From Bacteroidota bacterium (GTDB taxonomy: Bacteria > Bacteroidota > Bacteroidia > JAHEXY01), in the NCBI GenBank assembly GCA_023251875.1, contig JAHEXY010000003.1, positions 434,001 through 498,000 on the forward strand: DNA of 64,000 nucleotides, in the 5' to 3' direction. This document shows positions 50,492 to 59,467 of the stretch, in pieces. The translations under genes and the position numbers were made by a program. Every line of letters begins with the position of its first letter. Positions within the stretch are counted from its first letter, which is position 1. The notes beneath the pieces are model-generated. The model did not search any database. It saw nothing but the letters and a program-made list of their open reading frames with translations, and was not told the origin of the DNA.

Positions 50492-51544
50492 TTATATAAT
50501 TTCAGGACAAATTCTTTTTTTATTCTTATTCGTAATTTGTTTTTTGATAATGTAAATAAGCGATAATTCATAACCGCCATGCGCATTACTTGCAGGTACA
50601 AGGTTTGAATAATTAATATCATAGCTTACGCTAATGCTCAAATTATCATAATCCATTCCTAAAACAATATAGCCGGCATCTTGCGCACGCGTCCATGTGC
50701 CTAGGTATACTGCGCGATACATGTATGGCATATTTACCAATGCATATTTAAAATATGAGCCTATATCAAATTCTTTATACGTTCCTTGACTCATAAAAAG
50801 TATTGAAGGAATCAATGAAAAATGATTGTTGATATTGTATGTTACTGCAGTGTGAATATTAAAACGTTGATCGAGTTTAATGTTATTTTCATTATAAAAT
50901 GATTGTTGTGGCTTGGTAATATTGTAAATACCAAATCCTGTTGTAAAATGCATTTTATCTGAAGCTAAAAAAGTATAATTAATACCTGCATGAAGATTAG
51001 GATAAATTCTACTTTGCCTTGCCAATACTTCTTGTTTGTTTAATGAAGGATCGTAATAAAATCCATTGTACTGGTTATCAAAACTAAGATTGGTATAATC
51101 TAATTTTCGCTGGCTCACACCACTTTGAATACCGAATGAAAGTATGTGAGTAGAATCTCGATTCAATTTAAAAATATAAGAGAGCGAAAGATTCAACATT
51201 AAAGTTGAAAAACGAGAGTCACCGGCTTTATCGCCATAAGCAGAAAATCCTAAATTAAAACCTTTAATTTTTTTCATGATATGACTTGCTTCAATGGATG
51301 CTCCATACGTTTGATATGGCGTAGTAACCGTAAACCACTGAGAACGGTCAATGGCAGTTAAGCGGCACTCTCCATCAAAAGTTCCTGTTAATGCAGGATT
51401 GAGATTTAATGGAGATGAGTAGTATTGGGAGAAGTGGATATCTTGAGAAAAACAACACCCCTCCCATCCTCCCCAAAGGGGAGGAGTTAGAAGTGCTAAT
51501 AGCAAAAGTTTTTGCTTTATTTTTTTTTGTATTCTCCTAAACAT
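50492..51544 (-). CDS. PorP/SprF-family type IX secretion outer-membrane protein
   Basis: A 350-residue outer-membrane protein of the PorP/SprF family, which assists export and surface attachment of partner T9SS cargo. The mature start SQDIHFSQYYSSPLNLNPALTG is diagnostic (parts DIHFSQYYSSP and LNPALTG), as are the many alternating strands up to GGYELSLIYII. It directly follows the large type B cargo gene on the same strand, the usual pairing of SprB/SprF. The signal peptide is odd: residues 19-30 (LTPPLWGGWEGC) come from a GC-rich palindromic repeat inserted in frame between the hydrophobic core and the expected cleavage site. Confidence 0.9.
   Translation of the reverse strand: MFRRIQKKIKQKLLLLALLTPPLWGGWEGCCFSQDIHFSQYYSSPLNLNPALTGTFDGECRLTAIDRSQWFTVTTPYQTYGASIEASHIMKKIKGFNLGFSAYGDKAGDSRFSTLMLNLSLSYIFKLNRDSTHILSFGIQSGVSQRKLDYTNLSFDNQYNGFYYDPSLNKQEVLARQSRIYPNLHAGINYTFLASDKMHFTTGFGIYNITKPQQSFYNENNIKLDQRFNIHTAVTYNINNHFSLIPSILFMSQGTYKEFDIGSYFKYALVNMPYMYRAVYLGTWTRAQDAGYIVLGMDYDNLSISVSYDINYSNLVPASNAHGGYELSLIYIIKKQITNKNKKRICPEII
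51458..51488. repeat. GC-rich palindromic repeat inside a signal peptide
   Basis: CCTCCCCAAAGGGGAGG is a near-perfect palindrome, flanked on one side by CCCCTCCCAT. The copy upstream of nrnA (45497-45527) shows that it is a dispersed element. On the minus strand it is read as TPPLWGGWEG within the N-terminus of the PorP/SprF protein. Confidence 0.85.
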
Positions 51545-51604
51545 TTATAAAAACAATTAAACCGAATTATTATAATGCCGCAACTAATAAAAATCGTTCT
51601 TCCT

Positions 51605-51634
51605 CCCTCTCCTTCGGAGAGGGCCGGGGAGAGG
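51605..51634. repeat. GC-rich palindromic repeat CCCTCTCCTTCGGAGAGGG
   Basis: CCCTCTCC-TTC-GGAGAGGG followed by CCGGGGAGAGG lies in the 92-base gap between the cargo gene and the PorP gene. It resembles the copies at 39011 and 56428 but has a different centre and tail. It can fold into a strong hairpin and may lower read-through between the two genes. Confidence 0.8.
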
Positions 51635-51636
51635 TG

Positions 51637-54600
51637 TTATCTAATAAGCGTCACATTCCCCTTCTTAAAATATTCTTGCCCATCCACACATTTTGCTTTT
51701 ATATAATAAACAAAAACAGCCGGGTCTGCAGGCATGCCTTTGTATGTACCATCCCAACCTTTGGTTTGATCTGTGGTTGAAAAAACTTCTTCGCCCCAGC
51801 GGTTGTAAATGGTTAAATACAATTCAGCAATAAAATTGCCTCTCACATATAATACATCATTGCTGCCATCTCCATTGGGAGAAAAAGCAGAAGGCACAAA
51901 TATGTATGGGTCTTTACAATCAAATTCAACAACAACAATTGTTATGGTATCTGTTAATTCACATGCAGAAGATGATGAATCTTGAATACTCACAATGTAT
52001 TTTGTTGTTACTTCAGGGGTGGCTGTAGGATTAGCAATATTTGCAGAATTTAAACTGCTGCTTGGTGTCCATAAATAAACATATCCGCTTGATGGACTCA
52101 AATGTAATTGTGTGCTCTCACCTTTAAAAATGGTATCGAGATCAGCATATAAATTCAGCAAAGAAGGATCGATAATTGAATTAACAAAAACAGTTTGATA
52201 CAAAGTGTCCGTACAGTTTCCGTTAGAAATTAAAAGTATATAGTTGGTAGTTTGCGTTGGTGATGCAATAGGATTGGCAACACTTGTATCACTTAAACCC
52301 GTTGATGGAGACCAAGTGTAAGTAATAGATGGATCACTAAATGGTGTAATACCAATTTGTAAACTATTTTGTTGGCAAATAATTTCATTGGTAAGTTTAT
52401 ACGAAGTATCTGCCAAAATAGCTATTTGCTTTATAATGGTATCAGTTAAATTACATGATGTGGGATCATTTACAACAAGCATGATATCATAAAAACCAGC
52501 TTGCGTGTAGGTATGTGTAGGATTTTTTTGTGTTGAATTTCCCCCATCACCAAAATCCCAATAATAAGAAGTATTAGCTTGTTCTAAGCTGGTGTTTACA
52601 AAATTTGCATTGTAGGGAACACAATCGGGTTTTGGAGGCGTAAAATCTGCAACAATAGTTGGAATTAAAAAATCGAATTTAAATACCGCATTGTTGCAAT
52701 CGGCATTATTAGATGCAGAAACTGCATTAGAAGGATAAATGGGAAAATCTGAAAAATAACCACAGCCCGCACAAACGGCTTCATACATTTTTCCTTTTCT
52801 ATCAAAACGGCTTGTGCCTCCATCAACATGATCAGGGCTTTGATTGCCACCGATATAAGATCCATAAACCAAGCCCGAAGCATCATCTTGTAAAACCATT
52901 AAATAAAAATCACTTCCATCGGTTGTTTTTTGAAATGCATCAGATGTAATATCCATTCCCAAAACATCACCTGCATTATTACCATAGGTAGCAAAAGCAT
53001 TTACTTCACCACCCCAGCCCGATAAATAAATTTTATTGCATAAATCGACCATAAATGCAGTTGGAGAAATATTAGGAACTCCGCCTCCCGAACCAAAAGC
53101 TGTAGACCAAATAATGCTATCCAATTCAGGAGAAAATTTGCTGATGAATTGCCCTCCTCCCGTTTTACTATACGTTGCATTATATATAAATTGATTGGCT
53201 GTAGCTTCTGTTTGACCAAAAACATAAACATTATTTTTTTTATCTAAATCAACAAAATAAATTTGATCGTAAAAAGTAGTGCCGTAATAAGTGGAATGTA
53301 AAATAGATGTTCCTGTAGTATTAATATGCGTAACAAAACCATCTGCTCTCCCTCCCTTATTAGAATTTGAAACAGATCCTGTACTCGTATAAAAATCTGT
53401 AGATTTAGTTCCTCCACTAACATAGATATCATCATTTGCATCAATTGCCAATGAATAAATAGCATCATCCAATAGTCCTCCTAAGTAAGTGCTCCAAATA
53501 ACTGTGGTAAGACTATTATCCATTTTAACAACACAACCATCATAGCCACCAGCTCTAGCGCTTTGAATAGCTCCGCTTGTTATAGGAAAATCATTAGAAT
53601 TGGTGCATGTAGCAACAAATACATTATCGTTATCATCAATATCTATTTCTCCTCTTAATTGATCAGCATAGTTATAGGAAAGACTTGACGACAAATTAAT
53701 GCCATCAGTTGAAGAACCCCCTAAAAAAGTTGAAGCTAAAAGAGAAGAGCCATCAGCACTTATTCGCGAAACAATTATATCTGCACCATTGGTATATTCA
53801 ATACCTAATCCGTAAAGTAAATTAACATACGGTCCACCGGCAAAAATTTTATCATAAGCAGATGAAGTAAGAGGGTAATCAGTAGAACTTGTAGTGCCCA
53901 TCACAAACAATTCATCTGCCGAATTGGTAACCAAACTATGCGGCACTTCATCAAAACTGCCACCTAAATAGCTAGAGTAAATTCTTTTTGTTCCGGTAGT
54001 ATCATATTTAGTAATAGCTATATCAACATTACCTCCATGAAAAGTTGTGCTGTATGCGCCAATAGTGGTAGGATATCCAACGCCATAAGCACTGCTGCCT
54101 GCATATAAAAAACCCTTAGAATCGTATGTTGCAGTATATCCAAAATTATCTGCAAAAGAACCTGAATAAGTAGAAAAAATTAAAGTAGGATCAATAATCA
54201 ATTCTTGTGTTTGATCATAGCCATCAGGAAAATTAAATGAAACTTTATTTTCATTGGCAAGAAATTCACATTCTACTTCTTTTTTATTTCCATTGATAAT
54301 TTGATAAGCGTAAGGTTGCTCTTCTATAATTTCACCCAGTGAAGTTTCTATAACCAATGCATTATTTCTAGTACTAACTTTATTTGCTCCAATATAGTTT
54401 ACATTTATTTGAGAAGGCTTTGCTTGCGCAGCAACAACATATTCATACTTAAGCTGGTTATTATGCGTATATATTTTAAGATCAATTCCATTATAGAGCT
54501 CCTTGTAATTTATTTCATAATATCCGTTAACATGAGATGCCCATTTTGATGCATCATTACCTAAAAAATAATTGTAATATTCAGAAGCTTTATTTGTAGC

Positions 54601-54903
54601 TTCAAGCATGGGTTGAAGATTACAGCCTTCAAATTCCATTTGAAAAGCATGTTCTTTCATTGTCAAAAATGGATGTGCGGTATCTCCTTTATGTGCATGC
54701 AATTGTTCTCTGATTGATGCATCATATAAATGGTAAGTCAAGCAATTTTTTTCTAAAAACAAGGCTCCTGCAGGAATATCTGCTTTATAGCATACATTTT
54801 GTTCCCATTGATTTTTATTTTCAATAAAGCAAAAATTGTTTCCTGCTAACAATGAAGCAGCAGCAAAAAAAAACAAAATATATAAAATGAAGATGTGCTT
54901 CAT
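51637..54903 (-). CDS. Large T9SS type B cargo with SBBP and PKD-type domains
   Basis: A secreted 1,088-residue protein. After a signal peptide (residues 1-21, ending SLLAG), an N-terminal domain begins NNFCFIENKNQWEQNV. Beta-propeller-like SBBP repeats follow with recurring STYLGGSFDE and YVSGGTKSTDF patterns (about 240-690). A PKD domain at about 750-800 has YYWDFGDGGNSTQKNPTHTY, cited by its FGDG core. Two Ig-like segments with TPTQTTNYIL and ATPEVTTKYIV follow, then a C-terminal type B sorting domain (AFSPNGDGSNDV, YNRWGEEVF). Its gene lies just ahead of the PorP/SprF gene, its probable export partner. Adhesion or gliding is likely but unproven. Confidence 0.92.
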   Translation of the reverse strand: MKHIFILYILFFFAAASLLAGNNFCFIENKNQWEQNVCYKADIPAGALFLEKNCLTYHLYDASIREQLHAHKGDTAHPFLTMKEHAFQMEFEGCNLQPMLEATNKASEYYNYFLGNDASKWASHVNGYYEINYKELYNGIDLKIYTHNNQLKYEYVVAAQAKPSQINVNYIGANKVSTRNNALVIETSLGEIIEEQPYAYQIINGNKKEVECEFLANENKVSFNFPDGYDQTQELIIDPTLIFSTYSGSFADNFGYTATYDSKGFLYAGSSAYGVGYPTTIGAYSTTFHGGNVDIAITKYDTTGTKRIYSSYLGGSFDEVPHSLVTNSADELFVMGTTSSTDYPLTSSAYDKIFAGGPYVNLLYGLGIEYTNGADIIVSRISADGSSLLASTFLGGSSTDGINLSSSLSYNYADQLRGEIDIDDNDNVFVATCTNSNDFPITSGAIQSARAGGYDGCVVKMDNSLTTVIWSTYLGGLLDDAIYSLAIDANDDIYVSGGTKSTDFYTSTGSVSNSNKGGRADGFVTHINTTGTSILHSTYYGTTFYDQIYFVDLDKKNNVYVFGQTEATANQFIYNATYSKTGGGQFISKFSPELDSIIWSTAFGSGGGVPNISPTAFMVDLCNKIYLSGWGGEVNAFATYGNNAGDVLGMDITSDAFQKTTDGSDFYLMVLQDDASGLVYGSYIGGNQSPDHVDGGTSRFDRKGKMYEAVCAGCGYFSDFPIYPSNAVSASNNADCNNAVFKFDFLIPTIVADFTPPKPDCVPYNANFVNTSLEQANTSYYWDFGDGGNSTQKNPTHTYTQAGFYDIMLVVNDPTSCNLTDTIIKQIAILADTSYKLTNEIICQQNSLQIGITPFSDPSITYTWSPSTGLSDTSVANPIASPTQTTNYILLISNGNCTDTLYQTVFVNSIIDPSLLNLYADLDTIFKGESTQLHLSPSSGYVYLWTPSSSLNSANIANPTATPEVTTKYIVSIQDSSSSACELTDTITIVVVEFDCKDPYIFVPSAFSPNGDGSNDVLYVRGNFIAELYLTIYNRWGEEVFSTTDQTKGWDGTYKGMPADPAVFVYYIKAKCVDGQEYFKKGNVTLIR

Positions 54904-54998
54904 AGTGCCTATAAAGATACGACAAAGAATAGTAATATGTAAGACGAATAAAATGAATAAAGGGTTGGCTAAAGAAGATAATTTTACTCACAAACAGG

Positions 54999-55901
54999 CT
55001 AAAACTTTGCCCTAGGATGAAAATCAATAATATTCTGTCTTAGGTAGTCCTTATCAAGGTGAGTATATATTTCAGTAGTAGTAATGGATTCATGGCCTAG
55101 CATTTCTTGAACGGCTCTTAAATCTGCGCCACCTTCTACCAAATGTGTTGCAAAAGAATGTCTAAACGTATGCGGACTTATGGTTTTGCTAATACCCGCT
55201 TTTATAACTAAATTTTTAATAATTGTAAATACCATTACTCGGCTTAATTTATTTCCTCTGCGGTTTAAAAATAAAATATCAGAAGCTTCTTTTTTAATGG
55301 GCAAATGCACTCGAATTTGTTTGAGGTAAATATTAATTTGTTTCATGGCAGTATTACCAATAGGTACTAGCCTTTCTTTATTTCCTTTACCAACAATGCG
55401 AACAAATCCTTCTGTAAAATATAAATGTGAAATTTGTAGACCAATTAATTCTGAAACCCTAAGTCCACACCCATAAAGGGTTTCAAGCATGGCCTTATTA
55501 CGTTCACCTTCTTGTGTACTTAAATCAATAGCAGTAATTATGGTATCAATTTCATTTACACTTAAAACAGTTGGAAGCTTTAATCCAATTTTAGGGCCTT
55601 GTATTAATTCAGTTGGATTTTCAGCAATCACTTCTTCTTCTAGCAAATAATTAAAAAATGCTTTTATGCCTGAAATAATTCTTGCTTGCGATCGGGCATC
55701 AATATGTTTTTCATTAAGCCAATTGATAAATGCGGTTAGATAATCGTAGTCAATTTGCTTGAGCAATATGTTTACATTCTTTTCTTCACTAAACTCAATT
55801 AATTTTTCAACATCTCTTAAATAAGCCTCAAGAGTATTAACAGATAATGACCGCTCTATCTGTAGATATGCTTTAAACCCATTTAGATAAGATTGCCACA
55901 T
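54999..55901 (-). CDS. xerD: Tyrosine site-specific recombinase XerD
   Basis: Resolves chromosome dimers at dif with its XerC partner and FtsK. The N-terminal core-binding domain covers residues 1-90. The catalytic residues are Arg in YGCGLRVSEL (about 150), Lys in GKGNKER (about 174), His and Arg in HTFRHSFATHL (about 245-248), His in LGHESI (about 271) and the nucleophile Tyr in EIYTHL (about 280). Length 300 residues fits XerC/D rather than phage integrases, and no mobile-element genes are next to it. XerD versus XerC is based on general similarity and is less certain. Confidence 0.93.
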   Translation of the reverse strand: MWQSYLNGFKAYLQIERSLSVNTLEAYLRDVEKLIEFSEEKNVNILLKQIDYDYLTAFINWLNEKHIDARSQARIISGIKAFFNYLLEEEVIAENPTELIQGPKIGLKLPTVLSVNEIDTIITAIDLSTQEGERNKAMLETLYGCGLRVSELIGLQISHLYFTEGFVRIVGKGNKERLVPIGNTAMKQINIYLKQIRVHLPIKKEASDILFLNRRGNKLSRVMVFTIIKNLVIKAGISKTISPHTFRHSFATHLVEGGADLRAVQEMLGHESITTTEIYTHLDKDYLRQNIIDFHPRAKF

Positions 55902-55911
55902 AATTTAGTTC

Positions 55912-55977
55912 AAAGTTTGATAGTTCAAGGTTTAAAGTTGGTTAAATTCATAACTTTGAACTTTCAAAATTAAACTA
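55912..55977. repeat. AACTTTGAAC-type repeat between xerD and aroQ
   Basis: The gap between the divergent xerD and aroQ genes is mostly AGTTTGATAGTTCAAGG, TTTAAAGTTGG and AACTTTGAACTTTC, forming inverted versions of one motif. Related strings precede fadJ (30951) and cinA (56487). Any promoters of the two genes must lie within or beside it. Confidence 0.65.
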
Positions 55978-56400
55978 ATGAAACTAATTATTATTAACGG
56001 CCCTAATTTAAATTTATTAGGCATACGTGAAAAATCAATATACGGAGAAAAGTCTTTTGAAGAATATTTTAAAACGCTTCAAAAAAGATATCCCAATATT
56101 GAATTAGAATATTTTCAAAGTAATGTTGAAGGTGAACTCATTAATAAATTACATGAAGTAGGATTTACTTTTGATGCCATTATTTTAAATGCAGGGGGAT
56201 ACACACACACCTCTATAGCCATTGCCGATGCTATTGCAGCAATAAAAACACCGGTTATTGAAGTTCATATTTCTAATATACATGCAAGAGAGGAATACCG
56301 CCATCATTCATTAACTGCAAACAAGTGCAGAGGAGTAATTACCGGATTTGGATTAGATTCTTACAGATTAGCGATAGAAAGTTTAATAGAGTTTATATAA
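55978..56400 (+). CDS. aroQ: 3-dehydroquinate dehydratase, type II
   Basis: Third step of the shikimate pathway: dehydrates 3-dehydroquinate to 3-dehydroshikimate. The start IIINGPNLNLLGIREKSIYG is typical, with the catalytic Tyr in SIYGEKSFEE (residue 21) and the lid Arg before it. The catalytic-His region is EVHISNIHAREEYRHHS, followed by GVITGFGLDSYRLA. Length 140 residues is normal for the dodecameric type II enzyme. It is divergent from xerD. A GC-rich palindromic repeat lies downstream. Confidence 0.96.
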   Translation: MKLIIINGPNLNLLGIREKSIYGEKSFEEYFKTLQKRYPNIELEYFQSNVEGELINKLHEVGFTFDAIILNAGGYTHTSIAIADAIAAIKTPVIEVHISNIHAREEYRHHSLTANKCRGVITGFGLDSYRLAIESLIEFI

Positions 56401-56427
56401 CCAGAGATTATTAAAAATTACAAATAT

Positions 56428-56462
56428 ACCCTCTCCCATGGGAGAGGGCAGGGTGAGGGCAT
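56428..56462. repeat. GC-rich palindromic repeat, second copy
   Basis: CCCTCTCCCATGGGAGAGGG followed by CAGGGTGAGGGCAT differs from the copy at 39011-39046 by a single missing G. It lies between aroQ and cinA and could act as a terminator hairpin for aroQ. Confidence 0.85.
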
Positions 56463-56486
56463 AAGAAAATCAATTACTAAACCCTT

Positions 56487-56535
56487 AACTTTAAACATTG
56501 AAATTTCAAACTTTAAACTCTTAAACCTTGAACTA
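56487..56535. repeat. AACTTTAAAC/TTTCAAAC-type repeat before cinA
   Basis: AACTTTAAACATTG, AAATTTCAAACTTTAAAC and CTTAAACCTTGAAC run up to five bases before the cinA ATG. It is the same loose family as at 30951-30984 and 55912-55977. Confidence 0.6.
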
Positions 56536-56540
56536 AAAAA

Positions 56541-57788
56541 ATGAAAGCCGAAATCATAACCATAGGAGACGAAATACTCATTGGGCAAATTGTAAACACC
56601 AATGCCGTTTGGATAGCCCAACAATTAAATGTAATTGGAATAAAAGTAATACAACATACTTCAACTTCTGATGATCAAGAAGCAATAATTGCAACATTAA
56701 AAGCAGCTGAAGCTAGAGCTGATTTTATTTTTATTACAGGCGGTTTAGGCCCCACCAAAGATGATATTACCAAACATACACTTTGTACTTATTTTAATTG
56801 CTCCTTAATTTTTCATGAACCTACCTACAAACATATTTGCAGCTTATTCGAAAAAAGAAATTTAGTTGTAACAGAAGTAAATAAAATGCAAGCTGAAATG
56901 CCTACAGCATGTACTCCAATGTTTAATTCTCAAGGAACAGCTCCCGGAATGTGGTTTGAAAAAAGTGAAAAAGTATTTGTTTCAATGCCCGGTGTACCTT
57001 ATGAAATGAAAGCTATAATGATTGATGAAGTGATTCCAAAAATCTTAAAACAATTTAAACTACCCGACATTGTTCACAAAACCATTCTTACACAAGGCAT
57101 AGGAGAATCATGGCTTGCAGATAAAATAAAAGATTTTGAAAATAATTTACCCAAGCACATTAAACTTGCCTATTTACCTTCTCCCGGAATTGTGCGCTTG
57201 CGTTTATCAGCATACGGAGGAAAAAAAGAAGAACTAGAAAAAGAAGTTGGAAATCAGGTATCTCTTCTTCAACAAATCATTCCACAATATATTTTTGGTT
57301 ATGGCGATGATACGCTCGAACAGATTATTGGGCGCTTATTAATAGAAAAAAATAAAACCATTGCCACTGCCGAAAGTTGTACAGGTGGATACATTGCACA
57401 TCGCCTCACTTCTGTTCCCGGAAGCTCCGCTTATTATATTGGAAGTATTCTTTCTTACGCCAATGAAGTAAAAATAGATGAACTTGGAATACGCTTAAAT
57501 GATATTGAAAAATACGGTGCCGTGAGCGAACAAGTAGTATCAGCCATGGCTAATCATGTAAGAAAAAAATTAAAAACGGATTACAGCATTGCTACCACGG
57601 GTATTGCAGGCCCAACAGGCGGTACTACTGAAAAACCAATTGGCACAGTATGGATTGCCATTGCAACAGAAAATGGAGTTAAAACAAAAAAACTTCAATT
57701 AGGAGAAAACCGCGAACGCAATATTCATATGACTGCCGTTTATGCTTTCAACATGTTGAGAAAAGAGATTTTAAATTTGAGTGTTTAA
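56541..57788 (+). CDS. cinA: CinA-family protein (ADP-ribose pyrophosphatase/NMN deamidase)
   Basis: A 415-residue CinA protein. The N-terminal MoCF/COG1058 domain starts AEIITIGDEILIGQIVNTN and has FITGGLGPTKDD. The C-terminal PncC-type amidohydrolase domain has the catalytic serine in TAESCTGGYIA, followed by TSVPGSSAYYIGSILSY and the IATTGIAGPTGGT segment. Together the two domains process NAD by-products; NMN deamidation feeds the pyridine-nucleotide cycle. Its end overlaps the convergent hypothetical gene by 4 bases. The old link to competence is indirect. Confidence 0.94.
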   Translation: MKAEIITIGDEILIGQIVNTNAVWIAQQLNVIGIKVIQHTSTSDDQEAIIATLKAAEARADFIFITGGLGPTKDDITKHTLCTYFNCSLIFHEPTYKHICSLFEKRNLVVTEVNKMQAEMPTACTPMFNSQGTAPGMWFEKSEKVFVSMPGVPYEMKAIMIDEVIPKILKQFKLPDIVHKTILTQGIGESWLADKIKDFENNLPKHIKLAYLPSPGIVRLRLSAYGGKKEELEKEVGNQVSLLQQIIPQYIFGYGDDTLEQIIGRLLIEKNKTIATAESCTGGYIAHRLTSVPGSSAYYIGSILSYANEVKIDELGIRLNDIEKYGAVSEQVVSAMANHVRKKLKTDYSIATTGIAGPTGGTTEKPIGTVWIAIATENGVKTKKLQLGENRERNIHMTAVYAFNMLRKEILNLSV

Positions 57789-59341
57789 ATTTTTATACTC
57801 ATTATTTGAGGAAACTCATTTAAAGCATTTTCTTTTATAATAGTAAGTAAATTTTTATTTTCTATTTTACCATCTATCCAAGCTAAGATATTAAACTGCT
57901 CATTCAGTAAATCTAGGTTTAGTTTAAACTCATCTTTTAAAATTTCGGTCTTTAAAAGTTTAAATTTCTCAATTTGCTCAACTTTATCGTTTACAAAAAC
58001 CAATTCCTTTAAATGCTTAAGAAGCATACTTTCAAATTCAAATAATTGCTGATGTCGTTTTAAAAGAGCTTTTGTAGCATTAATCGAAAAATCTAACAAA
58101 TCATATTTTTTTAATTCAAAATCTATAATCAACTTAAATATTCTCGCAAAAAGCACAATATCTTTTCTTACTTCATCTTTATCATCATTTAAAATATCCA
58201 TTATATGTTTGTTGGCTAATTTATAATCTTCAACTAAAAAATTAAAATATGCGTTAGCCAATTTATAATTTAATAATAGTTCTTTATGGTAAGGGGTTTC
58301 AAAAATATCTTTACTTTCTTTTTCCCATTTATTTAATAGCACTTTAAGTAATTCCGTATTTCCTTGAAGTGTTAATATTTTAGCCTTAATTAACATAAGG
58401 AGGTTGTATATTCTATCTTGCTGAAATTGCCTGCTTAATTTTACATTCTCAATAATTTTAATTTTTTCTCCAATATTTTCAAACTTTCTTAACGCAATTG
58501 ATAACATTATATAGTTACCAAGAATTACATAATAATGGTAAGTGTTTTCTTTTTTCAAATAATTTTCAGACTCTAATAATTCAATATACTTTTCATATGC
58601 ATCAAAAAGATTTTCTTTGTCTGACTTAAGATTATAGTAATAAATTTTAGCATAATAGAAATTAATTTTTGAATTATGGGTTATGGCTTTAGCGTAATCC
58701 GTTAAAAGCTCGTGTTTCATTATTTTTTCTATTTCTTGTAATAAAGAAACGTCTCTAATTTGGTTTTCATTGATATAAAAACTAAAGAGCTGATTGATGA
58801 GATTTGTGTAGGTTATTGAATTGGTTAATTTTTCAATTTCTACTTTTTGCTCATTTGAAAATTCATGATATACATTTGATATATTATCGACCTTTAATTT
58901 ATTTACAAGCATTTGCTCTAATCTTATTATTTTTAGTATTTGCAAATGGAGTTCATTTTTTTTTGCTATTTCTTTAGCCTGAGAAAGAATTTTTTTTGAA
59001 TCAGCACTTAAATTTTTTTCAAACAATACCTGAGCTTTTAAAATCTCATTGTCTACATAGCGCTGTATAGAATCGGTTGAATGAAAATTGGCTAAAAAAT
59101 CAAGGATTTTATTGTATAAATAATTCCTTATTTCCGAATAATTATCTTTACAATCTTTCTTTAAAAGAGAATTAACGGCATCCGTTCTATTAAACTCCTT
59201 TTGTTTATCTAAAATATCATACAGTAATACATAACCGGAATCTTTGCCTGAAGCATTTTGGGAAATAAATTTCTTGAAATTTATTTTTTCATTTTTAGTT
59301 AAGGCATTGATCAGCTCAAATAAACTATCTTTTACTTCCAT
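57785..59341 (-). CDS. Hypothetical helical (TPR-like) protein
   Basis: A 518-residue Lys/Leu/Glu/Asn-rich protein, almost wholly alpha-helical in appearance and without signal peptide or membrane segment. Pairs of helices such as NLSADSKKILSQAKEIAKKN and DYKLANKHIMDILNDDKDEV suggest tetratricopeptide-like repeats, but no canonical TPR signature is certain. Similar long helical proteins of unknown role are frequent in Bacteroidota. It overlaps cinA tail to tail by 4 bases and is divergent from the T9SS gene at 59468. Scaffold function is a guess. Confidence 0.8.
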   Translation of the reverse strand: MEVKDSLFELINALTKNEKINFKKFISQNASGKDSGYVLLYDILDKQKEFNRTDAVNSLLKKDCKDNYSEIRNYLYNKILDFLANFHSTDSIQRYVDNEILKAQVLFEKNLSADSKKILSQAKEIAKKNELHLQILKIIRLEQMLVNKLKVDNISNVYHEFSNEQKVEIEKLTNSITYTNLINQLFSFYINENQIRDVSLLQEIEKIMKHELLTDYAKAITHNSKINFYYAKIYYYNLKSDKENLFDAYEKYIELLESENYLKKENTYHYYVILGNYIMLSIALRKFENIGEKIKIIENVKLSRQFQQDRIYNLLMLIKAKILTLQGNTELLKVLLNKWEKESKDIFETPYHKELLLNYKLANAYFNFLVEDYKLANKHIMDILNDDKDEVRKDIVLFARIFKLIIDFELKKYDLLDFSINATKALLKRHQQLFEFESMLLKHLKELVFVNDKVEQIEKFKLLKTEILKDEFKLNLDLLNEQFNILAWIDGKIENKNLLTIIKENALNEFPQIMSIKI

Positions 59342-59467
59342 TTATGTTAATGTAATAATGATTTCACTTTTATAATTCTTTTGAAAAAAAGTAACTTTAT
59401 TAAGAATGGTACGTATTACTATAAAATCAAAAATAAAAACACAATATATAATTTTTTCTAGTTTACT

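Noticed and set aside
54999-55901. Integrase of a mobile element
   Set aside because: Length and motifs fit XerC/D; there are no att repeats, tRNA or phage/ICE genes nearby.
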